Shown: piece after piece, positions 53,647 to 63,341 of the stretch
Numbering within the stretch: position 1 is the first letter of the stretch
How the letters are laid out: each line of letters starts with the position of its first letter
NCBI GenBank assembly: GCA_016713565.1
Contig: JADJOX010000005.1
Coordinates: forward strand, 1-64,000
DNA: 64,000 nucleotides
Direction of reading: 5' to 3'
Source of the DNA: Ignavibacteriota bacterium
GTDB lineage: Bacteria > Bacteroidota > Ignavibacteria > Ignavibacteriales > Melioribacteraceae
The notes under the pieces: generated by a model
The model's database searches: none
Seen by the model: the letters and a program-made list of their open reading frames with translations, nothing else
Told to the model about the DNA's origin: nothing
Position numbers and translations under genes: made by a program

Positions 53647-54705
53647 TTAAAATATGTAACCGATAGAAAACGCATTTATATTTCCAAAGCTTGAATGAGA
53701 ACGATATGCAAAATCAAATTTGGCGGCTTGATTGCCGAATGATTTAATTAAAACACCAACTCCAAATGATAAGCCGTATTGAGACTCATCCATAAATAGT
53801 CCTTTATATCCGCCGCGCAGAAATATTTGTCCGTAAGTAGGAATATTTAAATTATATTGACAGCCAATATTTAAAGATTCACTATTATTATTCGGATGAA
53901 GCGCATCAATGGCAAATTCGATATTATGGAATTCTGATTTGTACGCAAAAAATGAAACTCCTAATCTGAAGATTAACGGAAGCTCCCATTCATCCAACTC
54001 ATATTTTACGGGAACATTCGCATAATTCCCATTCTCGTCGGGTTTAATATCAACTGATTGTTTAAGGTCTAATCCATCAAATAATAATCTAGTTCCGTAA
54101 TTTGAAATTGATACGCCAATATTTAATCCGTCACCAGGCATATCGGACCATTTGAAAAATTTGGTATTAACTGTAGCGCCAATATCAAAAGCTAATGCTG
54201 AAGCTGTTTCATGCCAAATTTGACTGGTGATATATTTTCCGGTAAAACCAAACGCAAACCAATCAACAATTTTTCTACCGTATGAAAAACAAAACGCAAA
54301 ATCGGCTCCATCATAAATTTCGCCGGTTCCTTCTGGATTTGAAACTGTTGTAACTTCTTCACTTCCGTAATCCATTGTAATTACATTGAAAGAAAAATTT
54401 CCCATTGATGGATCTGAATAACCTATTCCTGCTGAAGTTGTATTTATATCGGAAAACCATGGCTGAATGTTTACGAAAACTTCATTCTTAGTGCGGTAGG
54501 CTAAACTTGCCGGATTCCAATAAGTTGAAGTCAAATCGCCATCAACTACAGCAACGTGGGCATCGCCCATTCCGCTTGCTATGTTCCCAAATCCAATTTC
54601 TAAAAAATTGGCAGAAGTAGTTCCAATTCTAAAAGGTTTTTGCGGATAAACATTATTAGATATTAAACCGATCATACATAAAATAAAAAATATTTTGCGG
54701 TTCAT
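53647..54705 (-). CDS. PorV/PorQ-type outer-membrane beta-barrel protein
   Basis: The 352-residue protein starts with a signal peptide and then GTTSANFLEIGFGNIASGMG, DAHVAVVDGDLTSTYWNPAS, LAYRTKNEVFVN. This is the PorV/UPF0164 signature (SANFLEIG, GDAHVAVAD, WNPA). Regular transmembrane strands follow, ending FGNINAFSIGYIF with a terminal phenylalanine. PorV shuttles type IX substrates in Bacteroidota. It sits between the TonB receptor and the large Por-secreted proteins, which fits a dedicated partner role. Confidence 0.8.
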   Translation of the reverse strand: MNRKIFFILCMIGLISNNVYPQKPFRIGTTSANFLEIGFGNIASGMGDAHVAVVDGDLTSTYWNPASLAYRTKNEVFVNIQPWFSDINTTSAGIGYSDPSMGNFSFNVITMDYGSEEVTTVSNPEGTGEIYDGADFAFCFSYGRKIVDWFAFGFTGKYITSQIWHETASALAFDIGATVNTKFFKWSDMPGDGLNIGVSISNYGTRLLFDGLDLKQSVDIKPDENGNYANVPVKYELDEWELPLIFRLGVSFFAYKSEFHNIEFAIDALHPNNNSESLNIGCQYNLNIPTYGQIFLRGGYKGLFMDESQYGLSFGVGVLIKSFGNQAAKFDFAYRSHSSFGNINAFSIGYIF

Positions 54706-54729
54706 AGTTGCCCTTTGAAAATTAACTTT

Positions 54730-57504
54730 TTAAAAAAACAATCCAATTCCTATTTTTATTTCCCTCGGAGCCGAAAACATAGATGGGTCATGTGCAGTGT
54801 CATAATAATCATTATAATTACTTTTGAAAGTTGCCTTTTCACTTTCAGTTAAAATAGTAGTATACGCTCTTCCGGTTATTTCATTTACCAAAACTTCATT
54901 TAATCTATCCAACACGTTGTAAATGTTTGCGAAGAGTCTTAGTTTATAATGTTCAGATAATGTAAAATCATAATAACCTTTTAACGACAGATCAAATGTA
55001 GCAGGTCGATGCTGGTTATTTGGAAATAATGTTTGTTTGGACAATGGACTTTCTGAAATTGGTTTATAAGTATATGCAATTCCCGAATTATAAGTTCCGG
55101 TTAAATTCATTCCAAAATTATCATGAGCATAATTTACACTTAAATTTAAAGTATGCCTTTGATCCCATTCCAAAGCAATAAGCTTTGATATTTCATCCAT
55201 ATTCTGCCCGGCTCTTGTAAATGTGGAAGTCGGATTGTCTGATATACCTCTTGTATATTGCAAAGTATAATTTAAGAAAACTGTAAACTCATCAAACGTA
55301 TAATCAAACTTTAATTCCATCCCTTTAACATTGCCGTAATCTTTATTGCTGTAATAACCATATTTAACTTGGTTATATGTAGTAACAACTACAGCTGTTA
55401 ACAAATCATAAATATCTCTATAGAATACTGATACTTCCATTCCCAAATTTTTTTGTAATTCATACCAAAGTCCCATTTCGTACTGCACAGTTTTTTCTGG
55501 ATTTAAATTTGGGTTACCCAAAACAGTTTCAAAGTTTCCGGTAGGAATTAAAAATCTGCTGTTTTGATATAATGCGAAAAGCGGAGGCATTTGGAAAAAG
55601 TGACCATAGCTGAAGTGCAATACAGCAGCGCTGCCAAGCGTATATGATAATCCGAAACGCGGACTGATCTGCTTCTTAGATTCAGCCATTGGATACTCAG
55701 ACATTCTTTCGGGATTAGAAGGATAACTTAATTGGTTTGCCGGATTTCTTAATTGTGTTGGATAAATTGTATTGGAATTAAAATAATCATATCTTAGTCC
55801 AAAGTTTATAACCAAATCTTCATATTCCATTTTATCTTGAATATAAGCCGAATATTCAAATGGTTTTTTATTATAATTATCTGAAGTTACAGCTGTTGAT
55901 AATATTTCAGGTTCATACTCATTAAAAACTATTTTATTAGTTAGTGAATCGTAATGGTAATAATCTTGATCTGCCGATCCATATTTTATATCTCTCACAA
56001 TTACAGTAGATTTTGCCAAATCATGACGCGAATAATCAAATCCTGTTTTAATAGAATGATTTGTATTGACCTGCCAAGTTAGGTCGTATTTAATATTTAT
56101 ATCATTAAGCTCAACTCCATTATAACCTTTATCCTGTCCGCCTGTAATAAATCCACCGCCGGATGTGCCGTAATTATCAGCAATGTATCTTGGATCAAAT
56201 GGATCTTTGTAAAGATAATTATCGCTTAAGGAATGTCTATAAGAAAACTTTAAATCATGGAACATACTATTTGTAATAATATGATTTAGCTGGAATAAAT
56301 AAAAATCACTGTCTTCATAATAAGTTCTTCTTCCGGTAGGTTTATATTTGTAAGCATAATCGCCTCCTCCAAATCTTTGGTGTTCACTATAATTCTTTGA
56401 ATACATTGTTGAGAATTTAATGCTTGTAAAGGGTTTAATTGTAATTTTCCCCATTACGGAATATTCATTCATCCAATTTGTTGGAATATAAGAATTATCA
56501 CCGGTGTGTTCGGAATAATATGTTCCGCCGTTTATAACCGCGTCCCATGGAGTTGATTTTCCATTTAGTATATTTGAGTGAGTAAAATCGGTATAATTAT
56601 CTACTTGAAATCTATTGATACCATTTAAATATCCTTCATTATCCTGAAATCTAAAATTTGTAAAGAAAGTTACGGCATCTCCATAAATCGGACCTTCCAA
56701 TTGGAGTTTATAATCTTGATTTCTTGTTATATCAGTGGTTTTTAATCCGTAAAAAATATCTGTGTTAGAGGTATAATAATTTGATAGAGCTGAAGAAATA
56801 CTGCCATGAAATTTATTGCTTCCTTCTTTTGTAACAATGTTAACAATACCGCTCATGGCTTTACCGTATTCAGCATTGAAAGTTCCGGTTATTACTTCCA
56901 TATCCTGAACCGCTTCTGTTTCAATTTCTATCTTATAATTGTCCTTAGTATAACTATCTGAAATAGATACACCGTCAACCATATATGAAACTTCGGTATT
57001 TCTTCCACCACGAAAATGACCTTGCACAACTCCTGCTTGAAGATTAACAACATCACCTATATTTTCAACGGGAAGCATTTTTATATTCTCCCCGGATATA
57101 TTCTTTATGGAACTTGTTTGGTCTTTTTTTTCTGAGCTTGCGTCAACCGAAACAACTATTTCATCAAGTGCAACGTCCTTTGCGGATAATTCAGCGGTTA
57201 AGTTTGTTGTTCTGTTTACAGATACTTCTAGGTCTTTAAATATTAAATCAGCGTAGCCAACCATTGAAACCTTAAGGTTATATTTACCTGGAGAAATATT
57301 TATAATATAAAATTCTCCTTCGATATTGGTAGCTGCACCGAAGTTAGTATTTGGAATAATAACATTTGCGCCAAGCAACGGTTCACCTGTTGATTTTTCA
57401 ATAACTTTGCCTGCAATTTTACCCGTTGTTTGAGCATAAACTATTCCCGAGCATAAAATTATTATTGATAAAATATTAAGTATTTTCCGAAATTTTGAAT
57501 TCAT
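54730..57504 (-). CDS. TonB-dependent outer-membrane receptor (SusC/CarboxypepD-reg type)
   Basis: The 924-residue protein has a signal peptide, a carboxypeptidase-regulatory-like domain (residues 28-110: GKIAGKVIEKSTGEPLLGAN, YNLKVSMVGYADL), a plug (AKDVALDEIVVSVDASSEKK, MEVITGTFNAEYGKAMSGIV) and a 22-strand barrel ending EIKIGIGLFF with a terminal aromatic. No SusD partner is encoded next to it. With the symporter and GH89 enzyme in the same direction, it probably imports a glycan or oligosaccharide. Confidence 0.85.
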   Translation of the reverse strand: MNSKFRKILNILSIIILCSGIVYAQTTGKIAGKVIEKSTGEPLLGANVIIPNTNFGAATNIEGEFYIINISPGKYNLKVSMVGYADLIFKDLEVSVNRTTNLTAELSAKDVALDEIVVSVDASSEKKDQTSSIKNISGENIKMLPVENIGDVVNLQAGVVQGHFRGGRNTEVSYMVDGVSISDSYTKDNYKIEIETEAVQDMEVITGTFNAEYGKAMSGIVNIVTKEGSNKFHGSISSALSNYYTSNTDIFYGLKTTDITRNQDYKLQLEGPIYGDAVTFFTNFRFQDNEGYLNGINRFQVDNYTDFTHSNILNGKSTPWDAVINGGTYYSEHTGDNSYIPTNWMNEYSVMGKITIKPFTSIKFSTMYSKNYSEHQRFGGGDYAYKYKPTGRRTYYEDSDFYLFQLNHIITNSMFHDLKFSYRHSLSDNYLYKDPFDPRYIADNYGTSGGGFITGGQDKGYNGVELNDINIKYDLTWQVNTNHSIKTGFDYSRHDLAKSTVIVRDIKYGSADQDYYHYDSLTNKIVFNEYEPEILSTAVTSDNYNKKPFEYSAYIQDKMEYEDLVINFGLRYDYFNSNTIYPTQLRNPANQLSYPSNPERMSEYPMAESKKQISPRFGLSYTLGSAAVLHFSYGHFFQMPPLFALYQNSRFLIPTGNFETVLGNPNLNPEKTVQYEMGLWYELQKNLGMEVSVFYRDIYDLLTAVVVTTYNQVKYGYYSNKDYGNVKGMELKFDYTFDEFTVFLNYTLQYTRGISDNPTSTFTRAGQNMDEISKLIALEWDQRHTLNLSVNYAHDNFGMNLTGTYNSGIAYTYKPISESPLSKQTLFPNNQHRPATFDLSLKGYYDFTLSEHYKLRLFANIYNVLDRLNEVLVNEITGRAYTTILTESEKATFKSNYNDYYDTAHDPSMFSAPREIKIGIGLFF

Positions 57505-57525
57505 CGTTTTACCTTAATTTTTCGA

Positions 57526-58035
57526 TTAAGTTTGATGTATTAAATAATTAATAAACACTTTTTTCATTTTTGGACCTTGTTTCTGTCCGGTATATCCATC
57601 TATAATCTCTATATCATAATTAATCCCTTTTTGGTAATATCCTATCCAATATGGATAAAGAAAAGTTTTAACATAAGAGATTTCTATTATTGGAATTTCA
57701 AGCCCTTTGCTTTTCATATATAGTATTTCATTTATAATAAATCTTTTAACAATAGTTTCGGCTTCTTTTACATTTATAGCACAATTGCAAATCTTATCGT
57801 TTATATTTTGAGTACAAGTACTACTGTTCACAATTGCACATTCACCATAAAAAGAATCTATCGCTATTGGAATGATATCAGTTTTATTATTCATTTTTAT
57901 CGAGCAATCAAATTGGTAGTAAGGCAGAAACATTTTCTCCGATTTGCAAATAGAAACAGGCTTACGAAAAAGATAATATTTCTTCGATAAGAATTTTTTT
58001 GCTGAGTTAAAATCAATTTGATTATTTGTATTCAT
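57526..58035 (-). CDS. conserved-looking cytosolic protein of unknown function
   Basis: 169 residues with no signal peptide. Cysteines cluster in the middle (GECAIVNSSTCTQ, KICNCAIN) and the C-terminus has a WIGYYQKGINYDIEIIDGYT, GQKQGPKMKK stretch that looks like a small beta-sheet domain ending in a basic loop. The family is not recognised. It lies 21 bp ahead of the TonB receptor gene and just after the small membrane gene, so it is in the transcript. Confidence 0.5.
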   Translation of the reverse strand: MNTNNQIDFNSAKKFLSKKYYLFRKPVSICKSEKMFLPYYQFDCSIKMNNKTDIIPIAIDSFYGECAIVNSSTCTQNINDKICNCAINVKEAETIVKRFIINEILYMKSKGLEIPIIEISYVKTFLYPYWIGYYQKGINYDIEIIDGYTGQKQGPKMKKVFINYLIHQT

Positions 58036-58041
58036 TTTAAT

Positions 58042-58251
58042 TTAAAAATATTGATAAACTGAAATAACTATTACGCAAAGCAGTATTATCCAAAATTTAA
58101 GATTCCGCCAAATCTTCATATTTGCCGCTCCAGCATAAATGTAACTTTTCTTCATTATTAGAGCAAAAATGAGAGGAATCACAAAAGTAAATGAAACTAT
58201 TGCTTTTGCAAATCCAATGCTTATTCCATTTAACCAATCAAAGTTTAACAT
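58042..58251 (-). CDS. small two-TM protein next to the symporter
   Basis: A 69-residue protein with two hydrophobic helices (FAKAIVSFTFVIPLIFALIM and FWIILLCVIVISVYQYF), five bases after the symporter stop. Short membrane proteins next to SSS transporters sometimes serve as subunits; that role is a guess. It has no cysteine or charge motif. Confidence 0.5.
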   Translation of the reverse strand: MLNFDWLNGISIGFAKAIVSFTFVIPLIFALIMKKSYIYAGAANMKIWRNLKFWIILLCVIVISVYQYF

Positions 58252-58256
58252 AATTT

Positions 58257-59786
58257 TTATATACGATTTTTAATAGCTTCTTGTAATTGTTGATCATTTA
58301 AAACTAACCCGTAAACCAATCCTCTTAAATTTTCTACCGTATGTGGTTTGGTAAATAAACTTATAATAATTGTTGATATTATTGTACCGACAAAACTCCA
58401 CCATGATATATATAAGAAAGGTTCGGAAATGGTAAACAGATAATCTTTATATATGTACATTAACGCCGATAAACAAATCCCCGTAACTAAACCGAATAAA
58501 CCTCCCCATTGCGTAACTCTAACAGAAAATATTCCTAATAGTAAAACGGCAAAAATGGGCCCTTGAATAAATGAATTTATTGTCTGTATGTAAACATATA
58601 TTCCCGGGAATTGAGCGCTTAACGGAGAAGTAATTATTGCAAAAATTAATACTATGCCGGTAACGTACCTTCCGATATACAAATAATGTTTATCTGTCGC
58701 GTCTTTCTTTATTAATAATTGATATATGTCTTTTGTCCATATTGTAGCTATTGAATTTACTATTGCACTTACTGTTGACATTAATGCAGCAAGAAAAGCT
58801 GCAAAAACAAATCCTTTTAAACCTGCCGGCAATAATTCACGTATCATAATTGCGTAAACTTCATCTCCGTCTTTTATATTAGGAAACAAAGCGACCGCAA
58901 TTAATCCCGGAAAAACAATTAATACTGGAATAAGGAGTTTTAAAAATGCACCGAATATCATGCTTGCCTTTGCATTCCATTCATCTTTTGCGCCTAATGA
59001 TCTTTGAATTATAACTTGATTGCCAACGAAGTATGCGGGAGCCAGAACCAAAGCAAGTCCGAATAAAATTCCCGTCCAAGGATAAGGCGTATTGCTGTTA
59101 ATTGGTAAAACTAATTTAAAGTGATTTTGATAATCAGCGCCAAGAGAAAGTATTTTATTCTGCAATTCCTGAAATCCGCCAACTTTTTCTAATCCAATAA
59201 TTAAAATAAGAAGGCTTCCAAAAATCATAATTATCACTTGAAGAAAATCTGTCATTACAACCGCCATCAAACCGCCGCTTATTGTATAAAGTCCAACAAC
59301 AATAACAGTAACAATAATTGAAACCATGATTGGCCAGCCCAACATTTGCTTAAGTAAAACTCCCGTTGCCCAAAGCATAACTCCCAAAGTGAATGTTATA
59401 TAAATAAGCCATAATAGTGCGCTTAGGACTCTGATATATATATTGTAACGTTTGCCTAAATATTCCGGAATTGTAAAAATTCCTGCTTTCCAATAATAAG
59501 GGATAAAAACTAATCCGGCTAAAATCATGGCTGGAACCGAACCTATCCAATCGAAATTTGCGACAACAATTCCATATCGGTAAGCCTGACCGGTTAATCC
59601 GACAAAATCAACCGCGCCGATATCTGTCCCAACAATTGAAAACGCGATCAGCCAAAATGCTAGTTTTTTACCTGCGAGAAAATAATCGGAAGATGATACG
59701 ATATATTTTTCGTAATAAAATCCTATTAAAATGGATACTATTAAGTAGATAATAATAATAGAATAATCTAAAAATGTTAGGGACAT
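58257..59786 (-). CDS. sodium:solute symporter (SSS family), probably for sugars
   Basis: The 509-residue protein has about 13-14 membrane helices. The start (LDYSIIIIYLIVSILIGFYY), the early pattern SSDYFLAGKKLAFWLIAFSI and the GTDIGAVDFVGLTGQAYRYG loop are typical of SGLT-like sugar symporters. The Na+-site region in helix 8 (AAFLAALMSTVSAIVNSIAT) has the conserved serine/threonine run. It lies directly after the GH89 gene, so import of amino sugars or short oligosaccharides is likely. Confidence 0.9.
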   Translation of the reverse strand: MSLTFLDYSIIIIYLIVSILIGFYYEKYIVSSSDYFLAGKKLAFWLIAFSIVGTDIGAVDFVGLTGQAYRYGIVVANFDWIGSVPAMILAGLVFIPYYWKAGIFTIPEYLGKRYNIYIRVLSALLWLIYITFTLGVMLWATGVLLKQMLGWPIMVSIIVTVIVVGLYTISGGLMAVVMTDFLQVIIMIFGSLLILIIGLEKVGGFQELQNKILSLGADYQNHFKLVLPINSNTPYPWTGILFGLALVLAPAYFVGNQVIIQRSLGAKDEWNAKASMIFGAFLKLLIPVLIVFPGLIAVALFPNIKDGDEVYAIMIRELLPAGLKGFVFAAFLAALMSTVSAIVNSIATIWTKDIYQLLIKKDATDKHYLYIGRYVTGIVLIFAIITSPLSAQFPGIYVYIQTINSFIQGPIFAVLLLGIFSVRVTQWGGLFGLVTGICLSALMYIYKDYLFTISEPFLYISWWSFVGTIISTIIISLFTKPHTVENLRGLVYGLVLNDQQLQEAIKNRI

Positions 59787-59800
59787 TACATATCCGATAT

Positions 59801-61921
59801 TTAATATTTTTTATTTATAATTTTATTTATCAATTCTATTGAATTGTTTTTACTTTCTATAATATGTTTATCTGTTTTATTTGCCCAATCAACCGCGTGA
59901 TTTTTTATATAAGCATTAAAATAACTTTCATCAAATTTTTGATTTGTTTCTAAATTCGACAAACAAATTTCAAAAAATTTTTTCCATCTTGGTAAATAGT
60001 AATCCTTAATTAACCCTGCCCATTGTTTATTTGCATAATCATGAAATTCGGGAATTTCCGGAGAACTCCACAGCGTTATTTGTGTTCTGGCATTCCATTC
60101 AAATATTTTTTTATCATTATCATCCAATGCATTTTCTTTTGCAGTTTCCAGCCAATTGCCCAATGTAAAATGTTTGTTAGTCAATAATAATTCATCCAAA
60201 TCAATACATATCTGAATAAAACATGATGTATAATTTTTAAATTCTATAATATTTTTTTCATTATAAGATTTGATAATCGATTCATACAATTCATTCAATT
60301 TATTTACTAAATACTGGCGCGAAATATCTAAAAGATCAAAACTAAAATATTGATTCGTGTCATTTTCTTCAGATACAGAAAGAAGCATTAGTATTATATT
60401 CTTTAATACTGCATTATCATAGTATAATTTGGTAGAACCGTTTGAACCCGCTTTAATAATATTAAAACTTGGAACAGCACAAAGAACAGTTTCAATAGGA
60501 GCATAACCTTCAGGTCCGCTGTAGACGGAATCCAGCAGCATTAGCCATGCTTTTTCTATTTCAGGATGTTTAATTTGATATCTTCGTTCGGCAAAATCTT
60601 TAATCCATTCTTTGGGGTTTACTTCCTCATTTCTCCAATTCATTTCCCAAAATAATTCAAAAAGAAATTGATTATTTTCAATTCCTTCCGGCATAATGCC
60701 AATACCTGAAAATAAATTTTTAGTTAATGATAATTTTGCTTTATAGAAATTATCAAATATTTTTTTTTGATTGCCGCTTAAGCCCGTTCGTCCGCCGAAA
60801 TTATTAATTATTCCACAAACCCAAGGTGTTTCATGAAATTCATTTGTCGATTCCCACTTTGGTTCATGTTCGCCGAACATGTCAAGAATCAGTAATTTCG
60901 ATTTATCCAATAGGTTTATACTATCTTCTCTAATAGTCCAGCTTTGCATAACCCATTTTGCGTCTTTATCATACTTTAAGAGATTATCCTGAATATTTTT
61001 AAATAAATTACTCAAGCGCGTATTTTCAAATTCAGAAGAATTAATTTCATGGAAAATATCTCCGGCAAAAAAATGATAATTGCCGTAAAATGAATTTTGT
61101 ATATCATAAAACTTAAACGCAAGTTCAGTAAACAACGGATCAGAAGGATCTAAGAAATAAATTCCTTCGTATCCATACCAACTCGGAAGCTGCATTATAT
61201 TTGCGTCTGGAAATAATCTTTTAAAAGATTTAGGCACTCTGCCCGAAAACAATTGCAGGATGGGAGTTATTTCATATTGCTTAAATTTATTAATTATTTT
61301 ATCCTGAAGTTCTTTCTGATTATCAATTCTGTTCTGAGTTGTTGGTCCGCCCCAGCCTTCAATATTATTTAACCAAGCCCAAGCGGTATAAGCCGGACCG
61401 GGTAAAAATTCAAACACTTCGGATTCAATACTACCGACATCCAGCATAAATTTTTGCCATACAGCTTCTTGTCCAACCATTGATAAAACTAAATTCACTC
61501 CATTCAAAGCCATCAAATTAATTTCCTTTGACCATCTCTCCCAATTCCACCATGGCATTGAGTAACTGAAAGTACAATAATTCAAATAATACCGGTATTG
61601 AAATTGCGATTTATAAGTTAAGGTAAAATTAAGTTTACGCAAATTTTCTGTTAAATTAATTTCGTTATGGTTCCATCCGATGTGATACTTTAAATAATAT
61701 TTGAGATACCAATTAAAAGCGGCGGCTATTTCTATTAGATTTGAGCCGGTTAAAATTATTTCTTCGTCAACTGAGTTAATGCTGAATCCATTAATTTTTG
61801 AATCAAGTTCAACTTCAAACTTTTGGTAGGCATTTGGAAGAATAGATTTAAATAAATCCTTAAGAATATTAAATTTAGTAGATTCAATGTTTACTTTATT
61901 AGCAGTAGAATAAGTCAACAA
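59801..61921 (-). CDS. alpha-N-acetylglucosaminidase (GH89, NAGLU family)
   Basis: The 706-residue protein follows NAGLU order: an N-terminal alpha/beta domain, the core FRYYLNYCTFSYS-type motif (FQYRYYLNYCTFSYSMPWWN, WERWSKEINLMALNGVNLVL), EAVWQKF, FLPGPAYTAWAWLNNIEGWG, GGPTTQNRI, and C-terminal helices (WNARTQITLWSSPEIPEFHD). These cleave terminal alpha-linked GlcNAc. The start is probably TTG at 61921 with AGGAG upstream. No signal peptide is seen, so the enzyme seems cytoplasmic, unlike many bacterial relatives. It lies between the GNAT and symporter genes. Confidence 0.9.
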   Translation of the reverse strand: MLTYSTANKVNIESTKFNILKDLFKSILPNAYQKFEVELDSKINGFSINSVDEEIILTGSNLIEIAAAFNWYLKYYLKYHIGWNHNEINLTENLRKLNFTLTYKSQFQYRYYLNYCTFSYSMPWWNWERWSKEINLMALNGVNLVLSMVGQEAVWQKFMLDVGSIESEVFEFLPGPAYTAWAWLNNIEGWGGPTTQNRIDNQKELQDKIINKFKQYEITPILQLFSGRVPKSFKRLFPDANIMQLPSWYGYEGIYFLDPSDPLFTELAFKFYDIQNSFYGNYHFFAGDIFHEINSSEFENTRLSNLFKNIQDNLLKYDKDAKWVMQSWTIREDSINLLDKSKLLILDMFGEHEPKWESTNEFHETPWVCGIINNFGGRTGLSGNQKKIFDNFYKAKLSLTKNLFSGIGIMPEGIENNQFLFELFWEMNWRNEEVNPKEWIKDFAERRYQIKHPEIEKAWLMLLDSVYSGPEGYAPIETVLCAVPSFNIIKAGSNGSTKLYYDNAVLKNIILMLLSVSEENDTNQYFSFDLLDISRQYLVNKLNELYESIIKSYNEKNIIEFKNYTSCFIQICIDLDELLLTNKHFTLGNWLETAKENALDDNDKKIFEWNARTQITLWSSPEIPEFHDYANKQWAGLIKDYYLPRWKKFFEICLSNLETNQKFDESYFNAYIKNHAVDWANKTDKHIIESKNNSIELINKIINKKY

Positions 61922-61943
61922 AAATATTTTCTCCTAATTAAAT

Positions 61944-62474
61944 TTAAAAATCGTATCCGTTCAAATCGATTAGTCCATTCGGGAAATTTTCATCAGAGAG
62001 CAATTTTATCATCGCGTCTATGTTTTTTTTTATTTTAATTTCACCTGAATTAAAATCCTTTAATTTAATTTCATTTGATATGCTGAAATATCCGCTTGAT
62101 GAATAAAATTTTTCTTCACCGAACAGCATTACATATTTAAAACCATTTAACTTTAGCCAATCCTCTGCGGCTGATAAAAGTAGTTTTGCCAATCCCATTT
62201 TCCTAAATTCTGGCAGGACACAAACCTCCGCAATTCCGCCAATTTTAATTGGCAAATCATTAACAAAAATTTCTTTTATGTGAAGAGCTGTATGCGCTAT
62301 TATTTTATTGTCATCTAAAATAAACCACCTGTAAGCTGGAATTTCTTTATAGTATCTCTGTATTTTAAATATGTTTTGATTAGGAAAGCATTCGGATAAC
62401 ACAGCCTGTAATTTAGCATTTAATGACTGATCGACATTTCTGTCTTCAGTAAATTCGATTTTATGCTGTATCAT
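61944..62474 (-). CDS. GNAT-family N-acetyltransferase
   Basis: A GNAT fold of 176 residues: IAHTALHIKEIFVNDLPIKI, GGIAEVCVLPEFRKMGLAKL, LLSAAEDWLKLNGFKYVMLF. The acetyl-CoA loop (R-K-M-G-L-A) is in place. It resembles the AAC(2')/Eis-like branch in its ALHIKEIFVN strand. It may acetylate an amino sugar, consistent with GH89 next door. It is the first gene of the leftward glycan operon, with two palindromes 36 and 75 bp upstream. Confidence 0.8.
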   Translation of the reverse strand: MIQHKIEFTEDRNVDQSLNAKLQAVLSECFPNQNIFKIQRYYKEIPAYRWFILDDNKIIAHTALHIKEIFVNDLPIKIGGIAEVCVLPEFRKMGLAKLLLSAAEDWLKLNGFKYVMLFGEEKFYSSSGYFSISNEIKLKDFNSGEIKIKKNIDAMIKLLSDENFPNGLIDLNGYDF

Positions 62475-62509
62475 ATAACCTTTTTAAAAAAGAATTTTAA
62501 ATGAGCTTT

Positions 62510-62565
62510 TTGTACTTTTTACAATAACATTAATTAACATACCAACTTATTGTATTATTTACAAT
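62510..62565. promoter_or_regulatory. two TTGTA-N5-TACAA palindromes between the divergent regulator and glycan operon
   Basis: Site one (62510-62524) is TTGTA-CTTTT-TACAA. Site two (62549-62565) is ATTGTA-TTATT-TACAAT, extended by T and A to 7-bp arms. Their centres are 40 bp apart, near four helical turns. They lie between the GNAT start (62474) and the Nudix/winged-helix start (62643), as expected for a regulator that controls both directions. Confidence 0.65.
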
Positions 62566-62642
62566 ATAATTTTATTTCATTAGCAATTTTTTTTTCATTA
62601 AAAGTAATTATCTTTAATATTGTTAAAAATTGGTTTAAATAA

Positions 62643-63329
62643 TTGAAAAAATCTGACCCGGCAATAATTAAAAATCTTTCAGTTGATTGCGTTATTTTTG
62701 GTTTCGATAACAAAGATTTAAAAGTATTACTGATCAAATTAGCCGAAGAACCCGGAAAGGGAATGTGGGCTTTGCCCGGCAATAATATCATGGAAAATGA
62801 AAACCTGGTTATTGCCGCTATGCGTGTTTTAAATGAGTTGACGGGCCTTGACAATGTTTATATGGAACAGCTTTATACTTTTGGTGACGTTAATAGATTT
62901 GAACTTTTTAGAGTTGTAACTGTTGCTTATTTCGCTTTAGTAAAAATTGATGATTATTCACCTAAACCCGGACCAAAAGCAATTGACGCTCAATGGTTTC
63001 AAATAAGTAAAGTTCCAAAACTTCCATTTGATCATAATGAAATTATTGACTACGCAATTAAGAGACTAAAACAGCGCGTTAGAATTAGACCTATTGGTTT
63101 TGAACTTTTACCCTCAAAATTTACTTTAACGCAGCTTCAAATACTTTACGAAGCGATATTGGGTAAAAAAATGGATATAAGAAATTTTAGAAAAAAAATA
63201 TTAAGTATGGGTATTTTGCATAATCTTGAAAAACAAAAAGGTGTACCGCATAGAGCTGCTAAACTTTATAACTTTGATAAGAAGAAATATGATTCGTTAA
63301 AAGAGAAAGGTTATAATTTTGAATTATAA
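62643..63329 (+). CDS. Nudix-domain/winged-helix transcription regulator (NrtR/AraR type)
   Basis: Residues 12-140 are a Nudix fold (VDCVIFGFDNKDLKVLLIKL, GKGMWALPGNNIMENE), but the Nudix box is degenerate (RVLNELTG in place of RE-x2-EE-x-G), so it should bind a ligand without hydrolysis. The C-terminus (LTQLQILYEAILGKKMDIRN, FRKKILSMGILHNLEKQKGV, PHRAAKLYNF) is the typical winged helix of this family. The start is TTG, with an in-frame stop directly before it. Relatives control NAD or pentose use. Here the divergent glycan operon with paired operators points to sugar control. Confidence 0.85.
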   Translation: MKKSDPAIIKNLSVDCVIFGFDNKDLKVLLIKLAEEPGKGMWALPGNNIMENENLVIAAMRVLNELTGLDNVYMEQLYTFGDVNRFELFRVVTVAYFALVKIDDYSPKPGPKAIDAQWFQISKVPKLPFDHNEIIDYAIKRLKQRVRIRPIGFELLPSKFTLTQLQILYEAILGKKMDIRNFRKKILSMGILHNLEKQKGVPHRAAKLYNFDKKKYDSLKEKGYNFEL

Positions 63330-63341
63330 CCATAATTATTT

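Noticed and set aside
54730..57504. Classical SusC/SusD polysaccharide utilisation locus
   Set aside because: No SusD-like lipoprotein is encoded next to the receptor and only one glycoside hydrolase is present.
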